From Christensenella sp. UBA6345 (GTDB taxonomy: Bacteria; Bacillota; Clostridia; Christensenellales; UBA1242), in contig DJSB01000033.1 of NCBI GenBank assembly GCA_002437945.1, forward strand, positions 1-64,000: 64,000 nt of DNA, read 5' to 3'. The translations under genes and the position numbers were made by a program. Shown here one piece after another: positions 17,147-29,400 of this stretch; the first letter of the stretch is position 1, and each line of letters opens with the position of its first letter. The notes below the pieces were generated by a model. The model did not search any database and was not told the DNA's origin. It saw only the letters and a list, made by a program, of their open reading frames with translations.

Positions 17147-18748
17147 TCAATTTTTTACATATTTAGCATTAACAATTTTCTTACGCCTAAAATATTTTAA
17201 TTCAGCATAATTAAAACTTCTAAACGCAAATATTAATGCAAAGTAAATTAATGTACCTACACCACCCGATATTAGCGTATACACAAAAACATTTAATCCG
17301 CTTAATAATATTTTTAAGAAATACATTGACACACCAGCAACTATAGCACTAGCAATGGGAGAAACAATAAGTTTTGTAAATGAATAATTAAGTTGAACAT
17401 ATAACTTGATATATTTTAAATTAATTAATGTAGCCATACTTAAAAATATTAAATTACTTATCGCTACACCAAAAATATTTAATTTGGGATTAGATACAAA
17501 TAAAAATATAGATATTTCCCTAACAATTAATGAAATTATAAGGCTGATAAACGGAACAATAGGACGATTAATGCTTTGTAATATAGACGTAAATGTCTGC
17601 AAAAATGCATAATAAATAATAGACACCGAACTTATCATAAGCAGTTTATAAGCAAAAGTATACTCATCAATAACTATATCTGTAAGTCCTTTTTGATATA
17701 GAATAGATATAATATCTGGTGCAAAAATTAAAAATACAATAAAGAAAAATAAAGAAATAATCCATGTAATTTTAATAAAAAATGATGTTTTAAAGATTAC
17801 TTCTTTTTCATTGTTTTGTGCGTACAAACCACTTAAGTTGGGTACTATTGCTGTTGCCAATGCTCCACAGAGTAGCACTGGAAGATTAATCAATGCACTA
17901 ACTATACCATTACTTATGCCATATAAATTAGTTGCCTGTAAACTAGAAAATCCGGATTTAGTTAATATATTAATAATTAAAAAACTATCTAAAAAAGTAG
18001 TAATAGGTATCACTATTGCACTTAATGTCGCTGGATATGCATATGACACTATTTTTTTGAACGTTTGTGCATATGTTAAATTGGGCGTTTTTGGAGTTTC
18101 AATTTTATATACCACTTTTCTTTTGTATGATACATAATTAATCATTATAAATATAAATGCAAAAAATTCGGATATAGTCACACCCAAAATAGCACCAAAA
18201 ACAGCAAATATTACACCTTTACGCATAAAATAATTGGCCAAAATTAAACCTGATACAAGTTTAACTGCTTGTTCAGCTATGTTATTAAGTAACGTAGGAA
18301 CCATATTTTCTTGACCTTGAAAATACCCCCTAATTACCGAAATTAATGATGCGCATATAATTGATGGTGCAATAGCAATGTACCCTACTTTTGCATTAGC
18401 ATTGCCTTGTAAAATAGCAATATTCTCACTAAAAGCAATTAATACACAAGTAAATATTACACTTAATGCAAAAACAAATATTAAAGATGTTTTGAAAATC
18501 ATTAGTTCGTTGTGTTTGTTATTATTGATTCGTTCGGTACTTACAAGTCTAGATACAGCAATACTTGTACCAGAACTTATGAGAACAAGCAACAAACTAT
18601 ATAATGGAAAAACTAAATAGTATAATCCCATACCATTACTACCTAAAATATTGGTGAGTGGTATCTTGTATAATGCACCTACAAGTTTAGCAATTATCCC
18701 ACCCAATGCAAGGACTAATGCTCCTACCAAAACCGATTGTCTTTTCAT
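17147..18748 (-). CDS. Polysaccharide/lipid flippase, SpoVB/YabM-like (MVF superfamily)
   Basis: The 533-residue protein has about 14 membrane spans and the N-terminal signature ALGGIIAKLVGALYKIPLTN of the MATE-like polysaccharide exporters that include SpoVB, YabM and MurJ-like lipid II flippases. It should move lipid-linked sugar precursors across the membrane. The start MKRQSVLVG is preferred; it lies one base after the spoVT stop, so the two are translationally linked. In Bacillus, spoVT is followed by yabM of the same family, so the synteny supports this assignment. The last residues are basic and cytoplasmic. Confidence 0.85.
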   Translation of the reverse strand: MKRQSVLVGALVLALGGIIAKLVGALYKIPLTNILGSNGMGLYYLVFPLYSLLLVLISSGTSIAVSRLVSTERINNNKHNELMIFKTSLIFVFALSVIFTCVLIAFSENIAILQGNANAKVGYIAIAPSIICASLISVIRGYFQGQENMVPTLLNNIAEQAVKLVSGLILANYFMRKGVIFAVFGAILGVTISEFFAFIFIMINYVSYKRKVVYKIETPKTPNLTYAQTFKKIVSYAYPATLSAIVIPITTFLDSFLIINILTKSGFSSLQATNLYGISNGIVSALINLPVLLCGALATAIVPNLSGLYAQNNEKEVIFKTSFFIKITWIISLFFFIVFLIFAPDIISILYQKGLTDIVIDEYTFAYKLLMISSVSIIYYAFLQTFTSILQSINRPIVPFISLIISLIVREISIFLFVSNPKLNIFGVAISNLIFLSMATLINLKYIKLYVQLNYSFTKLIVSPIASAIVAGVSMYFLKILLSGLNVFVYTLISGGVGTLIYFALIFAFRSFNYAELKYFRRKKIVNAKYVKN

Positions 18749-18749
18749 A

Positions 18750-19298
18750 TTATTCCACTTGCTTTGCCATAAAGCATGCAATAGTTTGTAATGTCTTTAC
18801 GTCCGCCATAGTATAATTAACACTTTCTATTGTATTAGTAAATGCCACAATCCCACCAACAATGTCCGAATTAGCCAATATTGGTACAATTATTTGACTA
18901 TAATATGTATTATCATCATCTACAAACAAATCCAACATTTTTGCGCCATCTGAATGATTGTATAGATAACTTTTTCTATCTTCAAGTATTTCTTCCAATT
19001 GAGAACTTACTTGTCTATTAAGATAATTTTTAACTTTATGACTTGTCGCAATAACATTATCTTTATCCAGTACAATAATATTGTAACCCAATATATCTGA
19101 TACTACATCACAAAATGTTTGTGCAAATTCGGTTATGTCTACAATAGGTGAATATTTGGTAAGTGTTAATTCACCAAATTTATTTATGTATATTTGAACT
19201 GGAGTTCCTTCTTTTAGTCTTAAACTTCTACGTATTTCCTTGGGAATAACAATCCTACCCAATTCATCTATTCTTCTCACAATCCCCGTGTCTTTCAT
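18750..19298 (-). CDS. spoVT: SpoVT-like AbrB-family transcription regulator
   Basis: The 182-residue protein has an N-terminal AbrB swapped-hairpin DNA-binding domain (TGIVRRIDELGRIVIPKEIR, about residues 4-23) and a C-terminal GAF-like sensor domain. This is the architecture of SpoVT, which modulates forespore genes in Bacillus. The start MKDTG is chosen for the GGGGG site 6 bases upstream. It is followed at one base by a SpoVB/YabM-like flippase. Its presence suggests a spore-forming ancestry, but no sporulation sigma site was recognised and the organism need not sporulate. The ligand of the GAF domain is unknown. Confidence 0.9.
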   Translation of the reverse strand: MKDTGIVRRIDELGRIVIPKEIRRSLRLKEGTPVQIYINKFGELTLTKYSPIVDITEFAQTFCDVVSDILGYNIIVLDKDNVIATSHKVKNYLNRQVSSQLEEILEDRKSYLYNHSDGAKMLDLFVDDDNTYYSQIIVPILANSDIVGGIVAFTNTIESVNYTMADVKTLQTIACFMAKQVE

Positions 19299-19363
19299 TA
19301 TAATCCCCCACTTAAAGAATATATTGTATACCAATATTATTTGAAATATCGCAATTAATATAC

Positions 19364-19394
19364 AAAAAAAGCACTTAAATATAAGTGCTTTTTT
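19364..19394 (-). terminator. Terminator after the DUF975-like gene
   Basis: The stem AAGCACTTA/TAAGTGCTT has a 4-base loop, with an A-run and a T-run on the two sides, so it may act in both directions. Confidence 0.85.
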
Positions 19395-19423
19395 ATAATT
19401 TAATTGTTTAAACTAAAACACAA

Positions 19424-20341
19424 TTATTCTTTTGTGATCTTTTTAGTTGTAGGCTTTTTAGCAGTAGTTTTCTTTGCAGTTTTAGGTTTTTCTTCAACCT
19501 TTTCTTCTGCTTTTTCTTCAACCACTTCTTCTTTTGGCTCTGCTTCAACTTCTGTGTTTTCTTTTACTTCTTCTACTTTAGGTTCAGTTGTTTCTACAAC
19601 TTTTTCTGTAGATTCAGTTGTTTCAGCATTTACAGTTTTTTCAGTTTTTAATTGATAATCACTATAATCTACTTTACTTACTACTTCTTCATAGAACATA
19701 CAGTTAGCAGAATAGAAATACATAGTAATAATTGCAAATAATATAATAACTGCAAGAACTAATACAATAGTTAATACAACACCTAAAGCAAGATGTGATG
19801 CATATAGTCCACTAATAAATAATGCACATATTGCAGCAACTGCAGCAACTAAAACATAGAACAAATAGAATACAACTTTATATGCAAATAATGCAGTCTT
19901 GTTACCATTCATCTGTCTAGCAGTAACATTAAGTGTATCAGTAACATTACTGATTCTCTCTTCGTTAAGTACAAATAAACTCATTGAATAATAACCAATC
20001 ATTAACACGCCCGGAACAATGAACAATACTAATCCTAGTAATGTACCTACCGCCATAATGATACCTAGCATAATTGCAGGGAAATATTCTGGTTGAACGA
20101 AAAGAACTTTAAAACTTGGATTATTACCCTTTAATGTTTGTTGCATAAAGTTAAGATAACCTAATGTTAAATAGCCAAATAATGCAACTGAAATTGCCCA
20201 ACCAGCATAAGGAATCAAACAGAATAAAACTAGTGGTGCAATATAAATTAATGAAGCAAGGAATACTCTTCCCCATGCACCTTTTAATTTTGATGCTGAA
20301 ATCCTAATTAGGTCAAGCCCATTTTTGCTTTGATTTTCCAT
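19424..20341 (-). CDS. DUF975-like membrane protein with Lys/Glu/Thr-rich tail
   Basis: The 305-residue protein has about five membrane spans (residues 30-225) after an N-terminal segment ISASKLKGAWGRVF typical of DUF975 proteins. The last 85 residues form a low-complexity cytoplasmic tail. It is first acidic, with Glu/Val/Thr repeats, then basic and histone H1-like (KTAKKTTAKKPTTKK). The same basic style appears on L24 and L30 in this window. The start MENQSK follows GGGGG by 8 bases. Function is unknown. Confidence 0.7.
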   Translation of the reverse strand: MENQSKNGLDLIRISASKLKGAWGRVFLASLIYIAPLVLFCLIPYAGWAISVALFGYLTLGYLNFMQQTLKGNNPSFKVLFVQPEYFPAIMLGIIMAVGTLLGLVLFIVPGVLMIGYYSMSLFVLNEERISNVTDTLNVTARQMNGNKTALFAYKVVFYLFYVLVAAVAAICALFISGLYASHLALGVVLTIVLVLAVIILFAIITMYFYSANCMFYEEVVSKVDYSDYQLKTEKTVNAETTESTEKVVETTEPKVEEVKENTEVEAEPKEEVVEEKAEEKVEEKPKTAKKTTAKKPTTKKITKE

Positions 20342-20417
20342 AAAATAGACCCCCATTTATTATTATAATTATTATATAACAATTACAAAAATATTCAAAC
20401 TATTTTTAGTATTATAA

Positions 20418-20469
20418 AGCAATTTATAGTTAAGATGTGGCGATTTACCACATCTTAACCAAAATGCTT
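20418..20469 (-). terminator. Large 3' hairpin behind the giant gene
   Basis: Twelve perfect pairs (20429-20440 with 20448-20459) and an outer AAGCA/TGCTT stem (20418-20422 with 20465-20469) follow the stop codon of the giant gene. No long T-run follows, so it may stabilise or process the mRNA rather than terminate it cleanly. Confidence 0.5.
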
Positions 20470-20487
20470 ATGTATTTTATTACAAAT

Positions 20488-23400
20488 TTAACTATTATAT
20501 GTTAACGTGAAAGTTACAGTTGTAACATAGTTAGGATCACTAGTTCCAGTATAAACATAGCCATTTTCTGCTTTGTAATAAACATGGGCTTTGAAACTAA
20601 TCAAATGTAAATCATGAACTAAACTATTAAATCCAGAAATATCACAAGAAATTGTTGAGATAAATCCGGCATTAGTTTGAATTTCACTAAATACTATAGT
20701 ATTTTCTACATCAGTAGTACTTGTATCTTTATCTGCATACAAGCCATCTGATATAGGCTTAAATACAATATTTGTATTGCCAGTAACGGTTATTCTATCA
20801 TCACCAGTTAGGTTAATTGTAAATTTATTGTCTACAACATTAGCAGAATAACTATCTTTAATATTGCTTACACCAGCATTCTTTACTAGTTTTACACTAA
20901 ATTCTCTAATTAATGTATAACTAATAGCAGGATCTGTTTTTGATATAACAACAAGTTTAGCGGTATAATCCAAAATTATATCATTAAGTACTTGATTACC
21001 CTTAACAACATATTTATATGTTGAAGAATCAATGCTATAGTATTGACTTTCAACCGCACCTATAGTTCTTAAATCAATTATGTCATTAGAATATGAGCCA
21101 TTATTTTTCATATCCTTATTAACCATAATCACATATAGTGGGTCTTCTACAGAACTTTCTGTCTGCAATCTAGAATATTCTTCATAGCCCATTACTGTAC
21201 TATCAGAAAGTACCACATATGAAGGGTCTATTATAGTCGAATCATTTTGTTTTAATTCACTATATTTAACATAAGTTAATGCAAAACTTTCTTCATATTT
21301 TAGTACTGTTCCATTGTTAAGAACAACACCTTCTAGTTGTATATCAACACCATCTTTTGTTAATTTAATATATTTTGAATAGTCAATTCCAGAATTATTT
21401 TCGTATAAATATAGTTTAGTATTATATTCACTACTACTAAACGCGTTAGTAAATAGCAAGTTATCCATAGTTGTATCGCCAAAATTGTTGGTTAAGTTAA
21501 CACTAATAACACTACTAGAAGTATTTGGATTGTACGATACTTTATTTTCATATAATCCAAATTCAGGATCATATGACGAAGTTAATACAGTCCCTTCTGA
21601 AGATATTGCTTTTGTAGATTCTTCTAATTGCCAATTATCAGAATCCTTTCCAACAATAACTTTGATATTAAATGCAGTAGTAATACTTCTATATAATTGT
21701 TTACAATCAGGTACAATTTTTACAACAAATCTATAACTACCAGTATTATATTGAGCAGATTGAATCCATTGATTTACAATTGCTTTTTCTTCTTCACTAA
21801 TATTTGTTGAAACATCAGAAGAAGATACACTTTCAACTGTAATATTGGCATTATCAACTTGTATAGGAGTAGTAAGTGAAGCATTTTTATCTACAAAGAA
21901 CACTTCCATAACATTATCTGTTATTGTTGCTCTAACCGAAAGAATAATAGGAACAAGTTTAATAGTATAGTTTTGAGTAATAGAACCTACTGACACTCTT
22001 AAAGTAAATTCATACTTACTAGCATCATAAGTTTCAAGAGCATAACATGGGTCAATAATTAATTTACCTTCTTTTATTGATACATATTTACTTGATGTTA
22101 ACAATTCATATTGAAGTTGTACACCGTCAAGTATGTAATAATAATAAATGTCGTTGCCCTTTTGAATAGAAATTACATTCTTATCATTTAAATATTCAGC
22201 CTTATTTAATGATTGTGAATCATCTCTCATAGTTCCTAATTGATATCCATAAGTAAACAATCCATCATATGAAGTTGAACTAGTTTTAGTAAAATCTAGT
22301 ACAATTTGATTATTGGCTGTATCATAAACAATACCATTATTGTTAGTTACATCAAAACCTTTTGGAGTAACTATAATAGTACCGCCATTACCTATCGCAA
22401 AGTTCTTTTGGTCTGTATTAGGAATATAGTAGTTACCAGAGAATTGGTATCTAATATAAACAACTTGAGAAGCATTTACACCCGGTAATTTAACTGTTAT
22501 TTTTGCAAGTAATGTATTATTATTAGAGATTGTTGGTGGTATGAAATAAATAGTACTATTATCATCACTTAAGTAATAATAATTGCTTGCATTTTCTACA
22601 GATTTGAAGTTGTTATATTCAACTTGACCATTCTTGGTATCACCTAAAGAAATCTCTACAGTGTATTGAATACCTTTAACAAGTTGAGGTTTTAGTAATG
22701 TGTTACTAGTAATCCAATCTTTTGTATTACCCATATCACTACCATTGCCAGTAAAGTATCCTAGGTTAAATAGGTCAATAATTTTAACTCCATTAGGAGC
22801 AGTTAGTCCATTACCAAAATTACCTATATCACTAACATTTTTAATGTTATCAATATTAAAACTTGAACCTGAACTAATATTATCGGTATTAAATAATTGT
22901 GCAAAATATTCAGTTAAATCAATTGAATTTTCTGGTTTGTTTGGTGTTGGAGTACTACCATTTACATTATATTCAATAGAAGATAATCCAGGTAAAATTT
23001 TGATTTTAATCTTGTTATTTGGATTATAATAATCAACACCTTCATACAGTCTATTATTACTATCTTCCATATTAACTAATCCGCTACGTTTACCTGTTAA
23101 GTCATAGTAATAAGGAATTTCTATTGTTGTGGCTTCTGGCACACTTTTTAGAATTATACAATCAATTGTACCAGCACTAGTAACAATAGATTGATATTGA
23201 TAATATAACTCTTCTTCTCCGCCTGCTTTAGTATTTAATAATACATTAGCCATATTGCTATAACTTCCACTAGCATTGGTTTGTTGACCTTGTGACAAAG
23301 CAGTATATCCATTTTCGATTAACTTTAATCCACTTGTAGTATCTATTTCTATTACCGAACCAGCATATGCTGTAAATTCATTTACTACAGTGTTATTATT

Positions 23401-26400
23401 ATCATACTTAAATCCATCATTAGAAATATTAGGATTAATAACTAAATTAATAATTTCTTCATATGGATCAGCACTATCATTTCCCCAATCAGCATAATAA
23501 TTAGCGAATATCTTTGTAGATTGGTTAATTGCTTTTACAGTTACGTTAAATTGTCCTTTATCAACGTTAGTAGTAATAATTTCACTATTTTGTTTTGTAT
23601 TACTTGAGTTAAGTTCATATGCATAGCCACGTACAGTAACATGCTTACTTCCTGTATCACTATAATTAAGTGCAGTACCACTATAATCTGTAGGATCAAT
23701 AATTTTATCACCTTCTCTACCATAGCCATTTAATGTTATGGTTCGATAGCCAATAGTATTTTCTTGAGCAGATGCAGAAGTCAAATTGTATGCACTACCA
23801 CCCTTACCCAAATAGTTACTATGTAAATCAATATCAGGAACTAAATTAATAGTATAAGTATAATAATAATTTTCGCCATTATAAGATTTTCTTACATAGA
23901 ATGTTAATTTATATACCGAACCTACATTATTAGATTTTAATGTTACACTATCATTTGTAGTATCAAAAATTAAATTTAATTTTCTACTTTTATTAACATA
24001 CCTATATAATTTTGTATCAGAATCCTGTTCGTAAAGTACGGTATTAATGTCAATGTTATATGTACTATAACTATCAGTTTTTGGATCATCAATACTATAA
24101 GTTTTTGCTACTGTTTTTACTTCATTGCCATCTAATACTTTTTCAGAATAAGCAATTTCTTTAATACCAACTTTAATGTCTGACATATTCTCGTTCGCTA
24201 ATTGTAGCCATGCAGAACTATCAGAGTGACTTAAAATTGTTGTTTCATTGCCAGAAACGATACGATCAACATTTTCATTAACAGTAATCCTTAAGTCAGG
24301 GAATACTTTAATTTTTAATGTACTATAACTTTCTCCACTAACATGTTGGTTTGTCCATATTCTAAATGAAACTAGAACACCTTTTTCTTCACTGGTATCA
24401 TCAAATTTAACATTCAATTGATTGCCTGTATTATAGATTATCTCATTATTAGAAGAAACTCTATAACTGCTTCTATTATCTAAAACAGTCAATCCTAAAT
24501 TATCAGTATTGTTATATTTGAATACATATTTAAGTCCATCAATGTTATCGTCACTTAAACTTACATAGTCTAATAAATTGTAAGTATTATTACCATATAC
24601 TTCAATCACTTCACTAGGAGTATTAACTGATACAGTTGGTAAGTTTTTATAAATTTCAAAATTATAATCAATATATGCACCATTAAATAATGTTGCTCTA
24701 ACAACTAAAGAATCAGTTGTTTTTTCTGGTGCTTTTGTTATTACTAATGTTCTATTGTTTTCAATAGTACCAAATTCAGAGCCTGTAATAATACTAAAGG
24801 TAATATATTTTCCATTAGTTATATCAACTAACTTTGTAATATCCAAGTCTTCGTTATTTTCGTCTTTATATGTTAATTGATATTGTGTAGAACTTCCGTC
24901 TACTTTAGTAATTGTAACTAATGAATTTCCAATATATGTTTGGATTCTGTTATTGTCATTAATATAGTTACTTAATAAATCCACTCTAGAATTATTCATT
25001 ACTTTTTCAGAAGAATCTACTAATGGATAATTAGTTACTAATTTATAGTTAGGTTTAAGAATAAACGCATATTCATATGGAGCATTAACTGGGTTAATCT
25101 CGGTATCAATTAATAACTTATATCTTACATCGTCATTAACCGAATTCTTTATTCTTAATACCAACTTTTGTAATGAACCATCTTTATTCTTTGTAATTAT
25201 AATCTCACAATTATCATCATCGGTTACAGAGAAATATCCATCGCCATCATATCTTGTTAAAACATATTGATTAAACAATTGTCCCAATAGTTCGTTATTA
25301 TCAACACCACGCAATGAGATTATATTATCTAATGGAGAAGTACTATCAAACAAAGTTATATCATAATTACCTAATTCAATTATGCCATCATAGCCACTCT
25401 CGCCGATTTTTCTATCACAATTGTAATTCTGGAAATACTGTATTTTACTTTCTTCATTAAAATACTCATTTTCATAAGCGTTAATATGATATTCTACACT
25501 AGCACTTACATTAACATATATAGTACTACTATTTTTATCTCCAGCAATATAGTCATCAGATGCTACACTGTTGAATTTAACTACAATAGGTATATTTAAG
25601 TTGCTAGAAATACTACGAGTACGCATAATACCACTCTTTATAGCAGTATCAGCATCTCCTGGGAACAATGCTGTATAGTTTTTATCATCAGTAGGATAAT
25701 CATATTGCATTGTTACTAATTTACCAATTACTTTAACAGTATCTTCTATAGATAAGGTTTCATTGGTTGTTTTATTTTTAATCTTAATGAAACTATCTAC
25801 TATATTACCATTACCACCACTAAATTTAGTTTCATCTTGATATGTTTCATTTTTAAAGAAATTATAATCCAAACCAGATGATAATTTTAATGGAGTAGAA
25901 GTTTTATCTTTAATAGCAGTATTAAGAGTTAATTCATAACCTGGTTCTACCACCATAGCAATAACTGTATTATCTATTTTTTCTATAACTTCTTCTTTAT
26001 ATCTTAAAATGATTTGTTCATTACCATCTGAATCAGTGGTTTTTACTTCATAAGGTATATAATATTTCAATTTCAAATTTACAGGTTTGCTATTTAATAC
26101 TTCCCTTGGTTTAATTTCTGTAGTTAATTTAACAGTTTTTGGATAAGTAGTAGTATCATTTTCATCGTGTGTAAACTCGTTAGGGTCATATACATTAATG
26201 GTTTCTACGTCATCAACCAACATATCTGCAAATCCACTAGTAGAAGCATCTATTTCAAAACTTGTTTTTAAGTCAATAGTTTCTTTTGTAACAGTACCAT
26301 CGCCATTATCTGTTTGTTTTGCTTGTTTAACTGTAATAATTTTACTTAAATCTATCACACCTTCATGTTCACTTGTAGTAGATGTTACTATATTACCAGC

Positions 26401-29400
26401 AGGTTTATCAATAGTTACCGAACTCTTTACATTAATATAATAGAATCCTTGAGTGTCGCCAAATGGAGAAGTAATAGTAATCTTAACTCTAGTATCTGCG
26501 GTTAAGTACGATGCTTGTACTCTTAATTTACCATTAATAGTTTGAGTCTTTTTAGCACTTAATAAATTACCATCTGCACCTATAAATGATAGTGCATTAA
26601 CATTATCAATTTCGTATGTACAATATGCTTGAATTTCATCATAACCTGCCAATGTAGCAGTGATTCGCTTTGTAGTAGTAATATTATTAGGAGCATTAGC
26701 AGTTTCATAGGTTTTAGCAATATCATTGTAAATATAATAATTGCTATTATTACCATCTTTTAGTTTGAATTCTTCAAATAAATCAATTGGTGTACCAGCA
26801 GTTAATTCTTGAATATTTTCATTGTTACTATTGTTAAGTACATAACCTTTAGTGCTTTCATTGATATTTACTTCAGAATAAGAACTAAATACAACATCAT
26901 TTTGATATAGAACTATTACGGTAGAAAGTGTATGTTTATATATAAAACCAGAATTGGTTTTGTATACACCAAGAGTACAAGTTGCTCTTAATTTAACACC
27001 ATCTTTAGTACCTTTAATAGGTTTTAATACACCCGCAATTAAAGTTCCGTCATTAACTGACGAATTGGTTACAACATCCAAATAATCAGTTGGTTTATCC
27101 GTAGGACTAGGTGGATTACCTTCAAAGTCCACTGTCCAATTAATAGAAATCAATTCTGTATCAAGAGATCGTTTATCTGTAAATGGTTTTAAATAATTTT
27201 GGATATATTCAGCATTTCTATAAGCCTTATCAATTTTTGCATTAAATTGATTATCGTCAACACCTTTTTGTATATCAAAATCATAGTTAACATTAATATA
27301 GAATTGATTATCTGAATATCTTCCATTTTCGAATTGTTCTTTCCATATAATAGTATGTGACTGACCACCCACTTCTAGTGATCCTACTCTAGGAGCAATC
27401 TTGTGTTCTGGAGTATTAACTTCAGTTTCTAGCACGAATGAATCAATTGCAGCGTAGTTAACTATCATATTTACTGAAGAACGGCTTGAGTTGAATACAG
27501 AAGTAAGTTCGCTATTAGAACTAGCAATTGCTTTTAAGTCAAAGCCGACTGGAGTATAGTTGGCAGGAGCAGATTTATTAACTTTAGCAGTAACCCCCAA
27601 GTCAAACCATACTTTTTCTTCCATATAACTAATTTTTAAACTAATATCTGTAGAATTAGCCACAAATGAATTAGGAGTAATTTGTAATCCAGATTGAGCA
27701 AGTTTCATGGCTTCGGTTAAATTGGTTTTATAATCAATAACAGTACCATTAACATAATTCTTATTACCAGCATCAAAAGTTCCGCTAGTATTTAAGTAGA
27801 ATGGTGTAGCAACCATCTTATACTCTTCACCTGCTAACAATTGAATAGTGTCAGTAGTAGAAGCATCGCCTGTATCACTTACGTTACGCAATGTATATTG
27901 TTCTTCGCCATCTATTGTGTTAACAGTATAGAAATTTAGTTTTTCTAGATGAGTATAAATATTGATTGATATTTTGTTGGATTGTGCGGCTATTTGATAT
28001 ACTCCGTTATAGCCTTCTTCCCCTTCACTAACACCATTAACATCAATAGGTCTGCCTAAATAGTCTGTTTTGACAACAGCGGCAAACACTTCAAGTGAAT
28101 CCCCATTAGTACTGTTAATCGCTTCTAGTGTACATTTTCCGCCAACATAATAATCTATCTCGTAAGCATTAATCTTGGTAGTATTATATGGCATTTGTTT
28201 TAGAATTGGAGTACCGCCATCAGCACAAAGTTTAACTTTAAAGAAACTGGTATCTGTAGCACCATCTTTAGTTTTTGCACTAGTATCTGTAACAAAGAAC
28301 TTAACTAAAGTATATGTAGGAGTTTTTCCATCAGGTCCTGTTAACTCGTATCTTGTAGAATCTAACTCTTGTCTATAACTACGTCCGCCAACATTAGTGG
28401 TATTAGTAATCATAGTAGTATCAAGAGCATTTTGTGGATTGGTTTGAGAAGTAAACAATCTTAAATCTGAAACAATAACTTCAGTTGCTTCTACACCAAT
28501 ATCTACAAATTTATCGCCTGGTGTATAATAATCTAATTCAGTTTTTACTTTTGACGAAGGTATATAGAAACGTAATCTATAATTACCTTTTAATCTATCT
28601 TCATTAGAAATAGGATTAATACATCTTATTTTCCATACTGGATTATCTATAGATGTAGGATTTTCAATTTCAAATATATTAGATAAATCAAAATCAAAAG
28701 TACTTGTACTTGTTTCACTCTTATTCTTGATAGGTAAAATACGAATTTCGTTAAGTCTATATTTTAAATTTTCTGGTGTGAAATCTTCTTGATTGGTAGG
28801 AATTAATGATAATCCAAAAGTACTCTGTAATTCATTTACATTATATTGATTCAAATCACCATGTGGTTCAAATTCAACTTTTGAAGTAACTGTCGACTTA
28901 ACTTCTTTAATATCTATCTCTTCAATATTGAAAATAGATTTACTTTCAACATACATATAGAAGTATGCAGCATTCTTTTGTGCACTAATTGTATCATTAA
29001 TCTTGATATAATTTTCTCCAGCCGAATTAGTCTGTGTAATTGCGGTAATGAACGCTGCACCATTTTCATACTCTAATGTGCCATTAATAGTATTATAGTA
29101 AGGACGAGTATCTGCTTTAATATAATCTTGATATTCTGAAATATAATTGCTTAAATCAGTATAATACTCTTCACGTTTAAAATTGTTTTCAGCATCATAA
29201 TATTTTGTATCATTTTCATCTACGTACTCATCTTGCATTGAGTATGTACGTAATGCTTTAGCAGAAATTATTACTGGTGCTCTAGCACTTGTTACTGCTT
29301 TGGCTGTATATTCAATAAATTTATGTTTGCTTAATCTTTTACCATGGCAAGTAGAACCTAAATAATTACCATTGGCATCTTTGAATGGTCCTTTGTGTCC

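Noticed and set aside
18749..18781. Upstream start for the flippase (MHALWQ)
   Set aside because: It lies inside spoVT without a ribosome site; the ATG one base after the spoVT stop fits better.
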